Below are positions 1 to 7,900 of a stretch of 8,702 nt of DNA, one piece after another; position 1 is the stretch's first letter; each line of letters starts with the position of its first letter. The position numbers were made by a program, and so were the translations under genes. The notes beneath the pieces were generated by a model. That model saw only the letters and a program-made list of their open reading frames with translations. It did not search any database and was not told the origin of the DNA. The stretch comes from an uncultured Oscillospiraceae bacterium (GTDB taxonomy: Bacteria; Bacillota_A; Clostridia; Oscillospirales; Oscillospiraceae), in assembly GCA_910579155.1 (NCBI GenBank), contig CAJTTS010000121.1:1-8702 (forward strand), in the 5' to 3' direction.

Positions 1-124
1 TCGGCTGGCTCGACAAATTCCGCAGACTTTGGAAAAATTGTGAACGCAAACTTTACATTTCTGCTCAGATTCTCACGTTTGCCCTCATTGCCATCCTCAT
101 CAGAAGATTTTAAACAGGCTCTAA
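1..124 (+). mobile_element. Right end of an IS5-family insertion sequence
   Basis: The stretch carries the C-terminal end of an IS5-like transposase (3-113) and then a short non-coding end, roughly 111-120, reading TAAACAGGCT. IS5-family elements usually place the terminal inverted repeat directly after the transposase stop, and several subgroups have ends resembling AGCCTGTTTA, which is the reverse complement of what is seen here. The next bases, CTAA (121-124), fit the YTAR target-duplication pattern of the IS5 subgroup. The segment is about 44% G+C by hand count and looks poorer in G+C than the genes around it. The left end and most of the element lie outside the window, so neither the inverted-repeat pair nor the target duplication can be confirmed. 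Confidence 0.6.
3..113 (+). CDS. IS5-family transposase, C-terminal fragment (partial, runs off the left edge)
   Basis: The frame is open from the first bases to a TAA at 111-113 and gives 36 residues. They begin GWLDKFRRLWKNCERKL and end in a hydrophobic stretch closing with ILIRRF. In IS5/IS1182-like DDE transposases the catalytic glutamate sits in an ERTFGWL-type motif, followed by RR..K/ER spacing and a short hydrophobic C-terminus. The fragment matches the part just after that glutamate, which would lie a few residues outside the window. The protein would cut and join DNA at the element's terminal repeats. The family call rests on recognising this C-terminal motif only. The subgroup cannot be fixed without the rest of the gene. 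Confidence 0.72.
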   Translation, partial: GWLDKFRRLWKNCERKLYISAQILTFALIAILIRRF

Positions 125-128
125 GGAG
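123..128 (+). promoter_or_regulatory. Purine-rich AAGGAG touching the ftsH start codon
   Basis: AAGGAG would be a good Shine-Dalgarno core, but it ends immediately before the ATG at 129 with no spacer, whereas 5-9 nt is normal. In the frame of the downstream gene the same bases encode Lys-Glu, giving K-E-M-N-P. It may therefore be former ftsH coding sequence rather than a ribosome binding site. No alternative ATG, GTG or TTG with a well-placed site is visible at the beginning of the frame. Confidence 0.4.
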
Positions 129-1640
129 ATGAACCCCATTCTCAGCTTCTTCCTGACCTTCATCCTGCCTATTGTGATTTTTATCGCCATCGGGCAGCTC
201 ATGAGCCGGGCGCTGATGAAAAAGCTGGGTGGCGGTCCTATGGGCAGCGCCATGCAGTTTGGCAAGAGCAGCGCCAAGGTTTACATCGCCAGCGAGACAG
301 GCATGAAGTTCACCGACGTAGCCGGAGAGGACGAGGCCAAAGAAAACCTCCAGGAAGTCGTGGACTTCCTCCACAATCCTGAAAAATACCAGGAGATCGG
401 CGCAAAGATGCCCAAGGGCGTGCTGCTGGTGGGACCTCCGGGCACCGGCAAAACGCTCTTGGCAAAAGCTGTGGCTGGAGAGGCAGAGGTGCCTTTCTTC
501 TCCATCTCCGGCTCGGAGTTCGTGGAGATGTTCGTGGGCATGGGGGCCAACAAGGTCCGCGACCTTTTCAAGCAGGCCAATGAGAAGGCCCCCTGCATCG
601 TTTTTATTGACGAGATCGATACCATCGGCAAGAAGCGCGATACCGGCATGGGCGGCGGCAACGACGAACGGGAGCAGACCCTGAACCAGCTGCTGACCGA
701 GATGGACGGCTTCGAGGGCAGCAAGGGCGTGGTCATCCTGGCCGCCACCAACCGCCCCGAGACCCTGGATCCCGCCCTGCTGCGGCCTGGCCGGTTCGAC
801 CGGCGGGTGCCCGTGGAGCTTCCCGACCTCCAGGGCCGTGAGGCCATCCTGAAAGTTCACGCCGCCAAGGTGAAGCTGGCGGACAACGTGGACTTCAACG
901 CCATCGCCCGTGCCGCCTCCGGGGCCTCCGGCGCGGAGCTGGCCAACATGGTCAACGAAGCCGCCCTGCGGGCCGTGCGCCAGGGACGGAAGTTCGTCAC
1001 CCAGGAGGACCTTCAAGAGAGCATCGAGGTGGTCATTGCCGGGTATCAGAAGAAGAACAAGATCCTCTCCGACCACGAGCGGATGATCGTCTCCTATCAC
1101 GAAATCGGCCACGCCCTGGTGGCGGCGCTCCAGACCCACTCCGCCCCGGTGGCGAAGATCACCATCATCCCACGCACCTCCGGCGCGCTGGGCTACACCA
1201 TGCAGGTGGAGCAGGAGGAACACAACCTGATGAGCCGGGAGGAGCTGGAGAACCAGATCGCTACGCTCACGGGTGGCCGCGCCGCCGAGGAACTTGTGTT
1301 CCACTCTATCACCACCGGCGCGTCCAACGACATTGAGAAGGCCACCAAGCTGGCCCGCGCCATGGTCACACGGTACGGTATGACGGAGGCTTTCGACATG
1401 GTAGCCCTGGAGACCGTCACGAACCAGTACATGGGCGGCGACGCCTCACTGGCCTGCGCCCCGGAGACCTCCGCGAAGATCGACCAGATGGTGGTCGATA
1501 CCGTCAAGGCCCAACACGAAAAGGCGCTGAAGCTGCTGAAGGATCACGAAGCCAAGCTCCACGAGCTGAGCAGGTTCCTCTGCGAGAAGGAGACCATCAC
1601 CGGCGAGGAGTTCATGAACATCCTGGAGAAAAAGGATTAA
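129..1640 (+). CDS. ftsH: FtsH-type ATP-dependent zinc metalloprotease lacking its N-terminal domain
   Basis: FtsH is a membrane-bound AAA+ protease that unfolds and degrades membrane and regulatory proteins in the cytoplasm. The 503-aa product has one hydrophobic segment (about residues 5-24), Walker A GPPGTGKT (102-109), Walker B IVFIDEID (157-164), the second region of homology [10 protein letters not shown] with arginine fingers in RPGRFDRR (206-226), the zinc motif HEIGH (324-328) and the third zinc ligand Asp401 in GASND. All catalytic residues are present. Bacterial FtsH is normally about 600-650 aa, with a first transmembrane helix and an extracytoplasmic domain before the segment that starts this ORF. 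Both are missing, and an IS end lies directly upstream in the same frame, separated by the transposase TAA. I infer that the IS removed the 5' part. Expression is doubtful because the AAGGAG abuts the ATG. A naturally short paralogue is the alternative. The identity is secure; the truncation mechanism is inferred. Confidence 0.88.
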   Translation: MNPILSFFLTFILPIVIFIAIGQLMSRALMKKLGGGPMGSAMQFGKSSAKVYIASETGMKFTDVAGEDEAKENLQEVVDFLHNPEKYQEIGAKMPKGVLLVGPPGTGKTLLAKAVAGEAEVPFFSISGSEFVEMFVGMGANKVRDLFKQANEKAPCIVFIDEIDTIGKKRDTGMGGGNDEREQTLNQLLTEMDGFEGSKGVVILAATNRPETLDPALLRPGRFDRRVPVELPDLQGREAILKVHAAKVKLADNVDFNAIARAASGASGAELANMVNEAALRAVRQGRKFVTQEDLQESIEVVIAGYQKKNKILSDHERMIVSYHEIGHALVAALQTHSAPVAKITIIPRTSGALGYTMQVEQEEHNLMSREELENQIATLTGGRAAEELVFHSITTGASNDIEKATKLARAMVTRYGMTEAFDMVALETVTNQYMGGDASLACAPETSAKIDQMVVDTVKAQHEKALKLLKDHEAKLHELSRFLCEKETITGEEFMNILEKKD

Positions 1641-1658
1641 ACCATACAGACAGCAGAG

Positions 1659-1695
1659 GGAGCGGGGCCGCGGCCCCGCTCCTTCTTTTCCTTTA
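1659..1695 (+). terminator. Rho-independent terminator after ftsH
   Basis: Positions 1659-1682 form a perfect 24-base palindrome (GGAGCGGGGCCG and its complement), followed by the pyrimidine tract TTCTTTTCCTTTATT. It begins 18 nt after the ftsH stop. On the opposite strand the hairpin is not followed by a T run, so it is a weaker stop for transcripts coming from the XRE gene. Confidence 0.88.
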
Positions 1696-1821
1696 TTGAA
1701 CCGAATGCCGTATATCCGTCCGCCTGCCCACGGTCTGCGCGGGACAGCTTAAACAGAAATGCGCGATACGCCTCGTCATAGGGACCCCATATCGCAAGAG
1801 ATGTTATCTTGCCTATAAAAA
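1696..1821. other. Intergenic stretch between ftsH terminator and XRE gene
   Basis: No gene with a usable start is seen. A modest hairpin, GCAAGA (1794-1799) with TCTTGC (1807-1812), lies about 10 nt beyond the stop of the minus-strand XRE gene but has no T tract on either strand. On the minus strand one frame is open from 1828 to 1640 (63 codons) without ATG, GTG or TTG near its beginning. Its middle reads like real protein (for example AIWGPYDEAYRAFLFKL), so the stretch may be a decayed gene remnant. Confidence 0.35.
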
Positions 1822-2127
1822 TCAGATCTTATTAAAAAATTCTTTCTTTAGACGGTCAATCACATCCAAAATGGTCTTTTGCTGGCTCTCACTTAAATCA
1901 TCCAGATAGAGATACGAGCGGTTTTCCATTCCCATCATATAGTCCAGAGAGGTATTGTAAAGCACCGCCAGCTTAACAAGTTGTTCTACGCTGGGCGTGA
2001 TGGTATTGCATTCATAGCCGCTGATGGTAGCGCGTGTTACTTCCAACCGGGCCGCTACATCTGACTGCGAGAGCCGTTTGCCCTCACGCAATGCTTTCAA
2101 GCGCAAGCCAAAATCATAAACCGCCAT
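1822..2127 (-). CDS. XRE-family helix-turn-helix transcriptional regulator
   Basis: The 101-aa protein is a small DNA-binding repressor of the Cro/CI (XRE) type. Residues about 8-65 form the HTH_3 domain: LKALREGKRLSQSDVAARL is followed by the recognition-helix stretch VTRATISGYE and the typical ending PSVEQLVKLAVLYNTSLDYMMG. The last 35 residues (LDDLSESQQKTILDVIDRL and the lysine-rich end) look like a helical dimerisation tail. There is no ligand or peptidase domain. The ATG is preceded by GGGGGTGA at a spacing of about 6 nt, an acceptable ribosome binding site. The gene is transcribed divergently from the MMPL exporter operon and the shared region contains inverted repeats, so it probably represses itself and that operon. 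The family is certain; the target is inferred from position. Confidence 0.92.
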   Translation of the reverse strand: MAVYDFGLRLKALREGKRLSQSDVAARLEVTRATISGYECNTITPSVEQLVKLAVLYNTSLDYMMGMENRSYLYLDDLSESQQKTILDVIDRLKKEFFNKI

Positions 2128-2172
2128 TCGTTCACCCCCAGCCTCTTGCTATATTCTACAAGAACGATAGAA

Positions 2173-2201
2173 ATTATAACTTTGCAAGACAATGCAAATT
2201 G
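2173..2201 (-). promoter_or_regulatory. Probable XRE gene promoter with weak -35
   Basis: Read on the minus strand, a perfect TATAAT lies at 2178-2173, which would start transcription near 2166, about 39 nt before the XRE start codon. At a 17-nt spacing the -35 position holds CAATTT, a very poor match to TTGACA. That position overlaps an ACAAT/ATTGT inverted repeat, consistent with a weak or autoregulated promoter. Confidence 0.5.
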
Positions 2202-2220
2202 TGACATTTACAATTGACAA
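2182..2220. promoter_or_regulatory. Candidate operator: inverted repeats between divergent promoters
   Basis: The segment contains TTGCA (2182-2186) with TGCAA (2193-2197), an overlapping perfect inverted repeat ACAAT-N4-ATTGT (2189-2202), the palindrome CAATTG (2211-2216) and a further ACAAT (2216-2220). Short inverted repeats with a 4-6 nt spacer are typical XRE repressor sites. The array overlaps the -35 areas of both the XRE promoter and the plus-strand promoter, so bound repressor could block both. Binding by this particular regulator is inferred. Confidence 0.45.
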
Positions 2221-2242
2221 TCTTCCAAGCGCATAATAAAAT
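2214..2242 (+). promoter_or_regulatory. Strong sigma-A-type promoter for the exporter operon
   Basis: A perfect -35 TTGACA (2214-2219) and a -10 TAAAAT (2237-2242, five of six) are separated by exactly 17 nt. Transcription would start near 2249 and leave an untranslated leader of about 235 nt before the exporter start. The -35 lies inside the inverted-repeat array, as expected for a repressed promoter. Confidence 0.68.
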
Positions 2243-2248
2243 ATGTAA

Positions 2249-2467
2249 GAAGCTATTAAAGACGGAGCACGGCGAAGCGGCATCAGCACAATAGTAAACT
2301 ATGCCCAGAAAAGGGACTGGGAAACAACCGTGATCGACCCTATACCCGGCATATCACCCATGAGGGTCCAGCCTCAGGTTTGAAGCCGTGAGGGGGGCTG
2401 AATTCTTCCTTTGTTGACTGCTTGCATTTTCAAGAAAAATGGAGTATCATTGCCTATCATAAAATAT
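2249..2467 (+). other. Long 5' leader of the exporter operon with possible RNA structure
   Basis: No convincing gene is present in this stretch. Complementary segments suggest a folded RNA: CACGGC (2268-2273) with GCCGTG (2385-2390) could close a domain containing CCCAG/CTGGG (2304-2308 with 2317-2321) and GACCC/GGGTC (2336-2340 with 2364-2368). CCTCA (2372-2376) can pair with TGAGG at 2361-2365 or at 2389-2393, and those choices conflict with the other stems. TTCCTT (2406-2411) can pair with AAGGAG of the ribosome binding site (one G-U pair). I recognise no known riboswitch class. One plus frame (2249-2377) is open for 42 codons without a start after an ATG-TAA. It may be a gene remnant, which would be an alternative reading of the same bases. 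Confidence 0.35.
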
Positions 2468-2475
2468 GGAAGGAG
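2468..2475 (+). promoter_or_regulatory. Ribosome binding site GGAAGGAG that fixes the exporter start
   Basis: This strong Shine-Dalgarno sequence lies downstream of the first in-frame ATG (2466), so that ATG cannot be its start. The TTG at 2484 is 8 nt away, which is optimal, and an ATG at 2490 is 14 nt away. I favour TTG 2484, with ATG 2490 as the alternative, two codons shorter. Confidence 0.7.
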
Positions 2476-2483
2476 CGTTCAGG

Positions 2484-4967
2484 TTGAGCATGAGCACAGT
2501 AGAAGTTTCGGAAAAGCAAAGTCTGATGGAGCGAATCGCGGCTTTTATTGTGGATAAACGCAAAGCCTTTTACCTGATGTACATCGGAGTTGCTATTTTC
2601 TGCGTCTTTTCCAGCGGCTGGGTGGCGGTGAATGACGATCTGACCAGCTACTTGTCTGACACCACCGAGACCCGGCAAGGGTTGACCGTGATGGAGGCGG
2701 AGTTTGTCACCTTTGGCACCAGCCGCATTATGGTGGACAATATCTCCTACCGTCAGGCGGAGAGCTTGGCGGAGCAGATAGAGATGATGGAAGGTGTAAA
2801 ATCGGTGGAGTTCAACGGTTCCAGGGACCACTACACCAACGGCTCCGCCCTGTTTTCCATCACCTACGACGGGACCGCCACTGACCCGGTGAGTCTGGAG
2901 GGATTGGATGGTGTCAAAGCCCTTCTGGACGGGTATGACGTCTATATCACCGGCGACACCGGCGACTCCGCCTCTGAAAGTCTGAACGCCGAGATGCAGG
3001 TGGTCATGGTGATTGCCGTGGTCATCATCCTGGTGGTGCTGCTGTTCACCTCCCACACCTATATGGAGATCCCGGTGCTACTTATGACCTTTGGCATGGC
3101 GGCACTGATGAACAAGGGCACCAACTTTATCTTTGGCGAAATATCCTTTGTCTCCAACTCGGTGGCGGTGGTCCTCCAGCTGGCCCTGGCCATTGACTAC
3201 GCCATCATCCTCTGCCACCGGTACACCGAGGAGCGGGAGCAGCTGGAGGCCCGGGAGGCGGTGGTGGCCGCCCTGAGCAAGGCCATTCCGGAGATTGCCG
3301 GCTCCTCCATGACCACCCTGTCCGGCCTGGGGGCCATGTGCTTCATGCAGTTCGGGATTGGTCAGGATTTGGGCCTGGTGCTGATGAAGTCCATTGTGCT
3401 CAGCCTGCTGGCCGTGTTTACCCTGATGCCCGGGCTGCTGCTCAGCTTCAGCAGTTTGATCGACCGCACCCACCACCGGAATTTTGTGCCCAAAATCACC
3501 GCCTGGGGCCGGCTGGCGGTGAAAACCCGTTTTGTCATGCCGCCCCTGTTTGTGGTGCTTCTGATTGGCGGTTTTGTGTTCGCCAACCGCTGCCCCTACG
3601 CCTACGGGCAGACCGAGCTGACCACCTTCCGCCAGAGCGACGCCCAGATTGCCCAGCAGCGGGTGAACGAAACCTTTGGCCGGGTGAACACCCTGGCGGT
3701 TATCGTGCCCAAGGGGGACTATGAGCAGGAGGGCCGGCTGCTCCGGGAACTGGATCGTATGCCCGAGACGGACACGGTGCTGGGCCTGGCCAATGTGGAT
3801 GCCATGGACGGCTATGTCCTCACAGACCGGCTGACACCCCGGCAGTTTGCCGAGCTGACCGATCTGGATATTGAGGTGGCCCGGCTGCTCTACTCCGCCT
3901 ACGCCGTGGACCAGGAGGACTACGGACAGGTGGTCTCCGGCCTGGACAGCTACGGCGTACCCCTGATCGACATGTTCCTGTATGTCTATGACATGATGGA
4001 AGACGGCTACGTCTCCCTGGACGCGGACATGACCGAGACTATTGAGGATCTCCACGTCCAGCTTACCGACGCCCAGCTGCAATTGAAGGGAGAGAACTAC
4101 AGCCGTTTGGTCTTACAGCTCGACCTGCCCGAGGAGGGAGAGGAGACGTTCGCATTCCTGGACACCCTGCATGAGGTGGTAGCCCAATATTATCCCGAAA
4201 ATTCCCTCCTGGTGGGCAACTCTACCAGCGATTTCGACCTGTCCGCCTCCTTCGGCAACGACAACATGCTCATCAGCATTCTGACCATCGTGTTTGTCAT
4301 TCTGGTGCTGGTGTTCACCTTCAAATCCGCCGGGCTGCCGGTGCTGCTGATCCTGGTCATCCAGGGCAGCGTCTGGATCAACTTTTCCTTCCCCTACTTA
4401 CAGAATGAACCCCTGTTCTTCCTCAGCTATCTGGTGGTCAGCTCCATCCAGATGGGCGCAAATATTGACTACGCCATTGTCATCGCCAACCGCTATGTGG
4501 AGCTGAAACAGACCATGTCCCTCAAGGATGCGGTTATCGAGTCGCTGAATGAGGCTTTCCCCACCATTATTACCTCAGGCACTATTTTGGCCTCCGCCGG
4601 CGTGGCCATCGGCCTGCTGTCCACCACAGCCTCCATCGCCTCCATCGGCGTGTGTCTGGGCCGGGGCACATTGATCTCCATCTTCCTGGTGATGGGCATC
4701 CTGCCCCAGATTCTGCTGCTGGGCGACACGATCATTGAAAAGACTGCCTTTACCCTGAAGGCCCGGCATCCCATTCAGACCCACGCCGGTGCGCTGCGCG
4801 TGGACGGCCATGTCCGGGGCTACATTTCCGGCATGGTCGACGCCGATTTCAGCGGCGCCCTCCACGGCAGCATCAACGCGGCGGTGGCGGCGGGGACAGT
4901 TCAGCCGGAGGATCCGCCCCAGCCAACGGCGGTCACCGCAGGAGAGGAGGCGAACACCCATGCGTAA
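2484..4967 (+). CDS. MMPL/RND-family membrane exporter with bactofilin-like C-terminal tail
   Basis: The protein belongs to the MMPL branch of the RND superfamily: proton-driven transporters that export lipids or other amphipathic compounds in Gram-positives and mycobacteria. Taking TTG 2484 as start gives 827 aa with the usual internal duplication. One transmembrane helix (about 28-49) is followed by an extracytoplasmic domain of about 120 aa and a helix cluster beginning near 171. A second extracytoplasmic domain follows, then a second helix cluster. Both halves carry the motif IDYAI (Asp238-Tyr239 and Asp662-Tyr663), matching the Asp-Tyr pairs used for proton relay in MmpL3. The cytoplasmic tail has a glycine-spaced stretch, GHVRGYISGMVDADFSGAL (from residue 775), resembling bactofilin beta-helix turns. 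The gene overlaps the next one by 8 nt and lies opposite an XRE regulator. The family is secure; the substrate cannot be read from the sequence. Confidence 0.9.
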   Translation: MSMSTVEVSEKQSLMERIAAFIVDKRKAFYLMYIGVAIFCVFSSGWVAVNDDLTSYLSDTTETRQGLTVMEAEFVTFGTSRIMVDNISYRQAESLAEQIEMMEGVKSVEFNGSRDHYTNGSALFSITYDGTATDPVSLEGLDGVKALLDGYDVYITGDTGDSASESLNAEMQVVMVIAVVIILVVLLFTSHTYMEIPVLLMTFGMAALMNKGTNFIFGEISFVSNSVAVVLQLALAIDYAIILCHRYTEEREQLEAREAVVAALSKAIPEIAGSSMTTLSGLGAMCFMQFGIGQDLGLVLMKSIVLSLLAVFTLMPGLLLSFSSLIDRTHHRNFVPKITAWGRLAVKTRFVMPPLFVVLLIGGFVFANRCPYAYGQTELTTFRQSDAQIAQQRVNETFGRVNTLAVIVPKGDYEQEGRLLRELDRMPETDTVLGLANVDAMDGYVLTDRLTPRQFAELTDLDIEVARLLYSAYAVDQEDYGQVVSGLDSYGVPLIDMFLYVYDMMEDGYVSLDADMTETIEDLHVQLTDAQLQLKGENYSRLVLQLDLPEEGEETFAFLDTLHEVVAQYYPENSLLVGNSTSDFDLSASFGNDNMLISILTIVFVILVLVFTFKSAGLPVLLILVIQGSVWINFSFPYLQNEPLFFLSYLVVSSIQMGANIDYAIVIANRYVELKQTMSLKDAVIESLNEAFPTIITSGTILASAGVAIGLLSTTASIASIGVCLGRGTLISIFLVMGILPQILLLGDTIIEKTAFTLKARHPIQTHAGALRVDGHVRGYISGMVDADFSGALHGSINAAVAAGTVQPEDPPQPTAVTAGEEANTHA
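4941..4967 (+). promoter_or_regulatory. Ribosome binding site and ATGCGTAA stop-start overlap
   Basis: GGAGAGGAGG (4941-4950) stands 9 nt before the ATG at 4960, inside the last codons of the exporter. The exporter's TAA (4965-4967) lies within ATGCGTAA, so the two genes overlap by 8 nt in different frames. This arrangement normally means translational coupling and suggests the two products are needed together. It also rejects the longer in-frame ATG at 4789, which would add 57 codons antecedent to an obvious signal peptide. Confidence 0.85.
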
Positions 4968-7900
4968 AAGTGCCAATCGGCTGTTCGCCATCCTTTTGGC
5001 GGCCTGGATTCTGACCACTCTGGCCCTGCCCGCTTGGGCTGCGGAGGAAAGCGCCATCACCATCTCCAGCGTGAAGGACCTCCTGCGTTTCGGAAAAAAT
5101 TGTGCGTTGGACACATGGTCCCAGGGCAAGACCGTTACCCTCACCGCCGACCTGGACCTGAGCGGGGTGGATTTCGCCCCCATGCCCACTTTCGGCGGCA
5201 CCTTTTTAGGCCAGGGACACACCATCTCCGGCCTGCAGATCACCGCCGCCGGGTCAACCCAGGGCCTGTTCCGCTATATCCAGCCGTCCGGCGTGGTCCA
5301 GGACCTCACCGTGGAGGGAACCGTGGCCCCCGGGGGCACCCGCTCCACCGTGGGAGGCATCGTGGGCAGCAACGCCGGAACCCTGCAAGACTGCGCCTTT
5401 TACGGCGCGGTTCAGGGGGATACCACTGTGGGAGGCATCGCCGGGTACAACAGCGTCACCGGTGAGATTACCGGTTGTTCCGTCTCTGGCTCAGTCAGCG
5501 GCCAGAATATCACCGGTGGCATTGCGGGCCGGAATTTGGGGCTGCTGCTCAAATGTGAAAACAGCGCTGGAGTGAATTTGACCCAGGCGGAAACCAATGT
5601 GGATCTGATGGATGTGGATGCGGCCGCTATTCTGGAGGAGCGGGCCACGGCGGATGACGAAGCCTACCACCTGCTGGACGGCTGCTTTGATATCGGCGGC
5701 GTTGTGGGCTGGTCCAGCGGCGTGGTTCAGAGCTGCACCAATTATGGGACGGTTGGCTACCCCCATGTGGGGTACAACACCGGCGGCATCGCCGGGCGGC
5801 AGGATGGCTATCTGTCCGACTGTACCAACAGCGGAACCATTTACGGGCGGAAGGATGTGGGCGGCATTGTGGGCCAGGCGGAGCCTTTCCTGCTGATCGA
5901 CCCCAGCGGGGATTCCCTGGAACGTCTGCGGGGAGAGCTGGAGGCCCTGGACCGCCTGATTGACCGGGCGATCGGCAACGCCCAGCGCACCGGGGGCGAT
6001 GTGTCCGCCCTGTTGGAGGCCATGGGCGGCTTCACGGACGATGCGAGAGACAGCTCGCAGCGGATGCTGGATCACATCGCCAACTTTGCGGACGACAATA
6101 TCGGCTCTGTCAACATAATGACGGCAGACCTTACCAATGCCTTGGACCAAATTACCCCAGCTTTGGATGACCTGTCCTCTGTGGGCGGGAAGCTGGAGGA
6201 GCTGTCCTCCCAGCTGAAATCTGCCATGAACTCCCTGAGCGGGTCGGCCGCGGCGGGCGACCAGGTGATGGCAGAACTCCGGGCGGCGTCGGACCGCCTC
6301 CAAGTAGCGGGCAGGAACCTGAAAAAGGCTGCTGACGCCCTCAGGGATGCACTGGAAGAATTGATCAAAGCCCTGCCCGAGATCAAAGAAGGTGGAGAGG
6401 ACGGCACCTTGGCCGATATTCTCGAAGATGTGGAGACGAATGCGGTTCAGCTGGTGTCCGCCGTTGATGAGGCCGCGTCCGCTGTCAATCAGGTGTATGC
6501 GGCGTTCGACCTGCCCGACTTTGACCTGCCCGAATTGCCTGATATGCCCCAGCTGCCTGAATTTGATTGGGACGCGGTGGACTTTGAGAAGGTGCGCGGC
6601 GATCTCCAGGCCATCAGCGGCGCACTCAAGCCCGCCGGAGACAATTTGACGGCGGCCCTTGAGAGGCTGAGTCAGGCTATGAAGAATACAGACGGCATTT
6701 TTGCCGGATTAAAAGCCGCGCTGGAACGCTTTAAGGGGGCGTCGGATTCCACCGCCGCCATCGGAAGTCTGGCGGGCAGGGCCTTCGATACCATCAGCGG
6801 CGCAGTGAAGGAGTTGACATCCAAAGGGCCGGTGTCCTTCATTCCGCTGGGGGACCAGTTCCGTCAGGCCAGCGACGGTCTCTTTGACGCGCTGGGCGGT
6901 CTTTCCGGCGAGATGGACGCCCTGAACCGGATCGCGCAGAATGGAGGCGACACCCTGAGCGCTGACCTGCGGGCCATCAACAACCAATTCCATACGGTGT
7001 GTACGGTGCTGCTGGACGCTGCGTCTGATTTGACCAATACCCCGGTGGATGGGCTGGACCCTATACTCCAGGACACCTCGGAGGAGGACATCGCCGCCAC
7101 ACGGGACGGCAAGGTAGCCGACTGCCGCAACACCGGCGGGGTAGAGGGCGACCGGAACGTGGGCGGCGTCATCGGCGCCATGGCCATTGAGTTCGACCTG
7201 GATCCTGAGGATGACGCCACCGGCGTGTTTTCCTTTGGAACCACCTATGAGACAAAAGCTGTGCTTCAGGGCTGCGTCAACTACGGCAGTGTCACCGCCA
7301 AAAAGGACTGCGTAGGCGGCCTGGCGGGCCGGATGGACCTTGGCACTGCCCTGGACTGCCAGAATTACGGCCCGGTGGAGAGTACCGACGGAAACTATGT
7401 CGGCGGCGTCGCGGGTTTCGCGGACGCCTCGGTGCGCAGCTGCTGGGCCAAGTGCGTCTTATCCGGCGGGAATTACGTGGGCGGCGTCGCCGGGTGGGCC
7501 AGCCGCCTGCGGGACAGCTGCGCCATCGTCACAATTGAAGAAGGCACAGAGTACCTGGGGGCCGTTGCCGGCGGCGTGGACGCAGACGGGGTGCTGTCCG
7601 GCAATCTCTTTGTGGACACCGGAACCGCCGGGGTGGACGGTGTCAGCTACGCGGGACGGGCTGAGCCGGTCCCCTTTGAGGCCATGTCGCAGCTGGATGG
7701 GGTCCCCGCCGAATTCACCGCCTTTACCCTTACCCTGCTGGCGGACGGAAAGACCGTGGCTCAAATCCCCTTCCTCTATGGAGACGACCTGTCCCGTATT
7801 GAGCTGCCTCCGGTTCCCGAGCGGGAAGACAGCTATGGTGTGTGGCCAGAGTTCGATATGTCCGGCACCAGCTCGGATGTAGCGCTGGAGGCGGAATACG

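Noticed and set aside
2361..2412. Transcription attenuator hairpin followed by TTCTTCCTTTGTT
   Set aside because: The hairpin stems are short or bulged and the following tract is broken by C and G, so it does not qualify as an intrinsic terminator.
2422..2450. Second plus-strand promoter TTGCAT-N17-TATCAT close to the exporter
   Set aside because: The -35 matches only three of six bases and the start point would lie only about 10 nt before the ribosome binding site. The promoter at 2214-2242 is much better.
2466..2468. ATG at 2466 as the exporter start
   Set aside because: The strong ribosome binding site GGAAGGAG lies after it, and nothing suitable lies before it.
3078..4082. 334-codon open frame on the minus strand, plus other long minus-strand frames within 2457-3056, 5491-6303 and 7459-8427
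   Set aside because: They lie opposite clearly coding genes with recognised domains, are rich in His, Gln, Gly, Arg and Pro as expected for antisense of G+C-rich codons, and lack ribosome binding sites or recognisable motifs.
4789..4959. Upstream in-frame ATG giving a 1199-aa form of the GLUG protein
   Set aside because: It would place 57 Arg/Pro/Ser-rich residues before an evident signal peptide and lacks a ribosome binding site. The ATG at 4960 has GGAGG 9 nt upstream.
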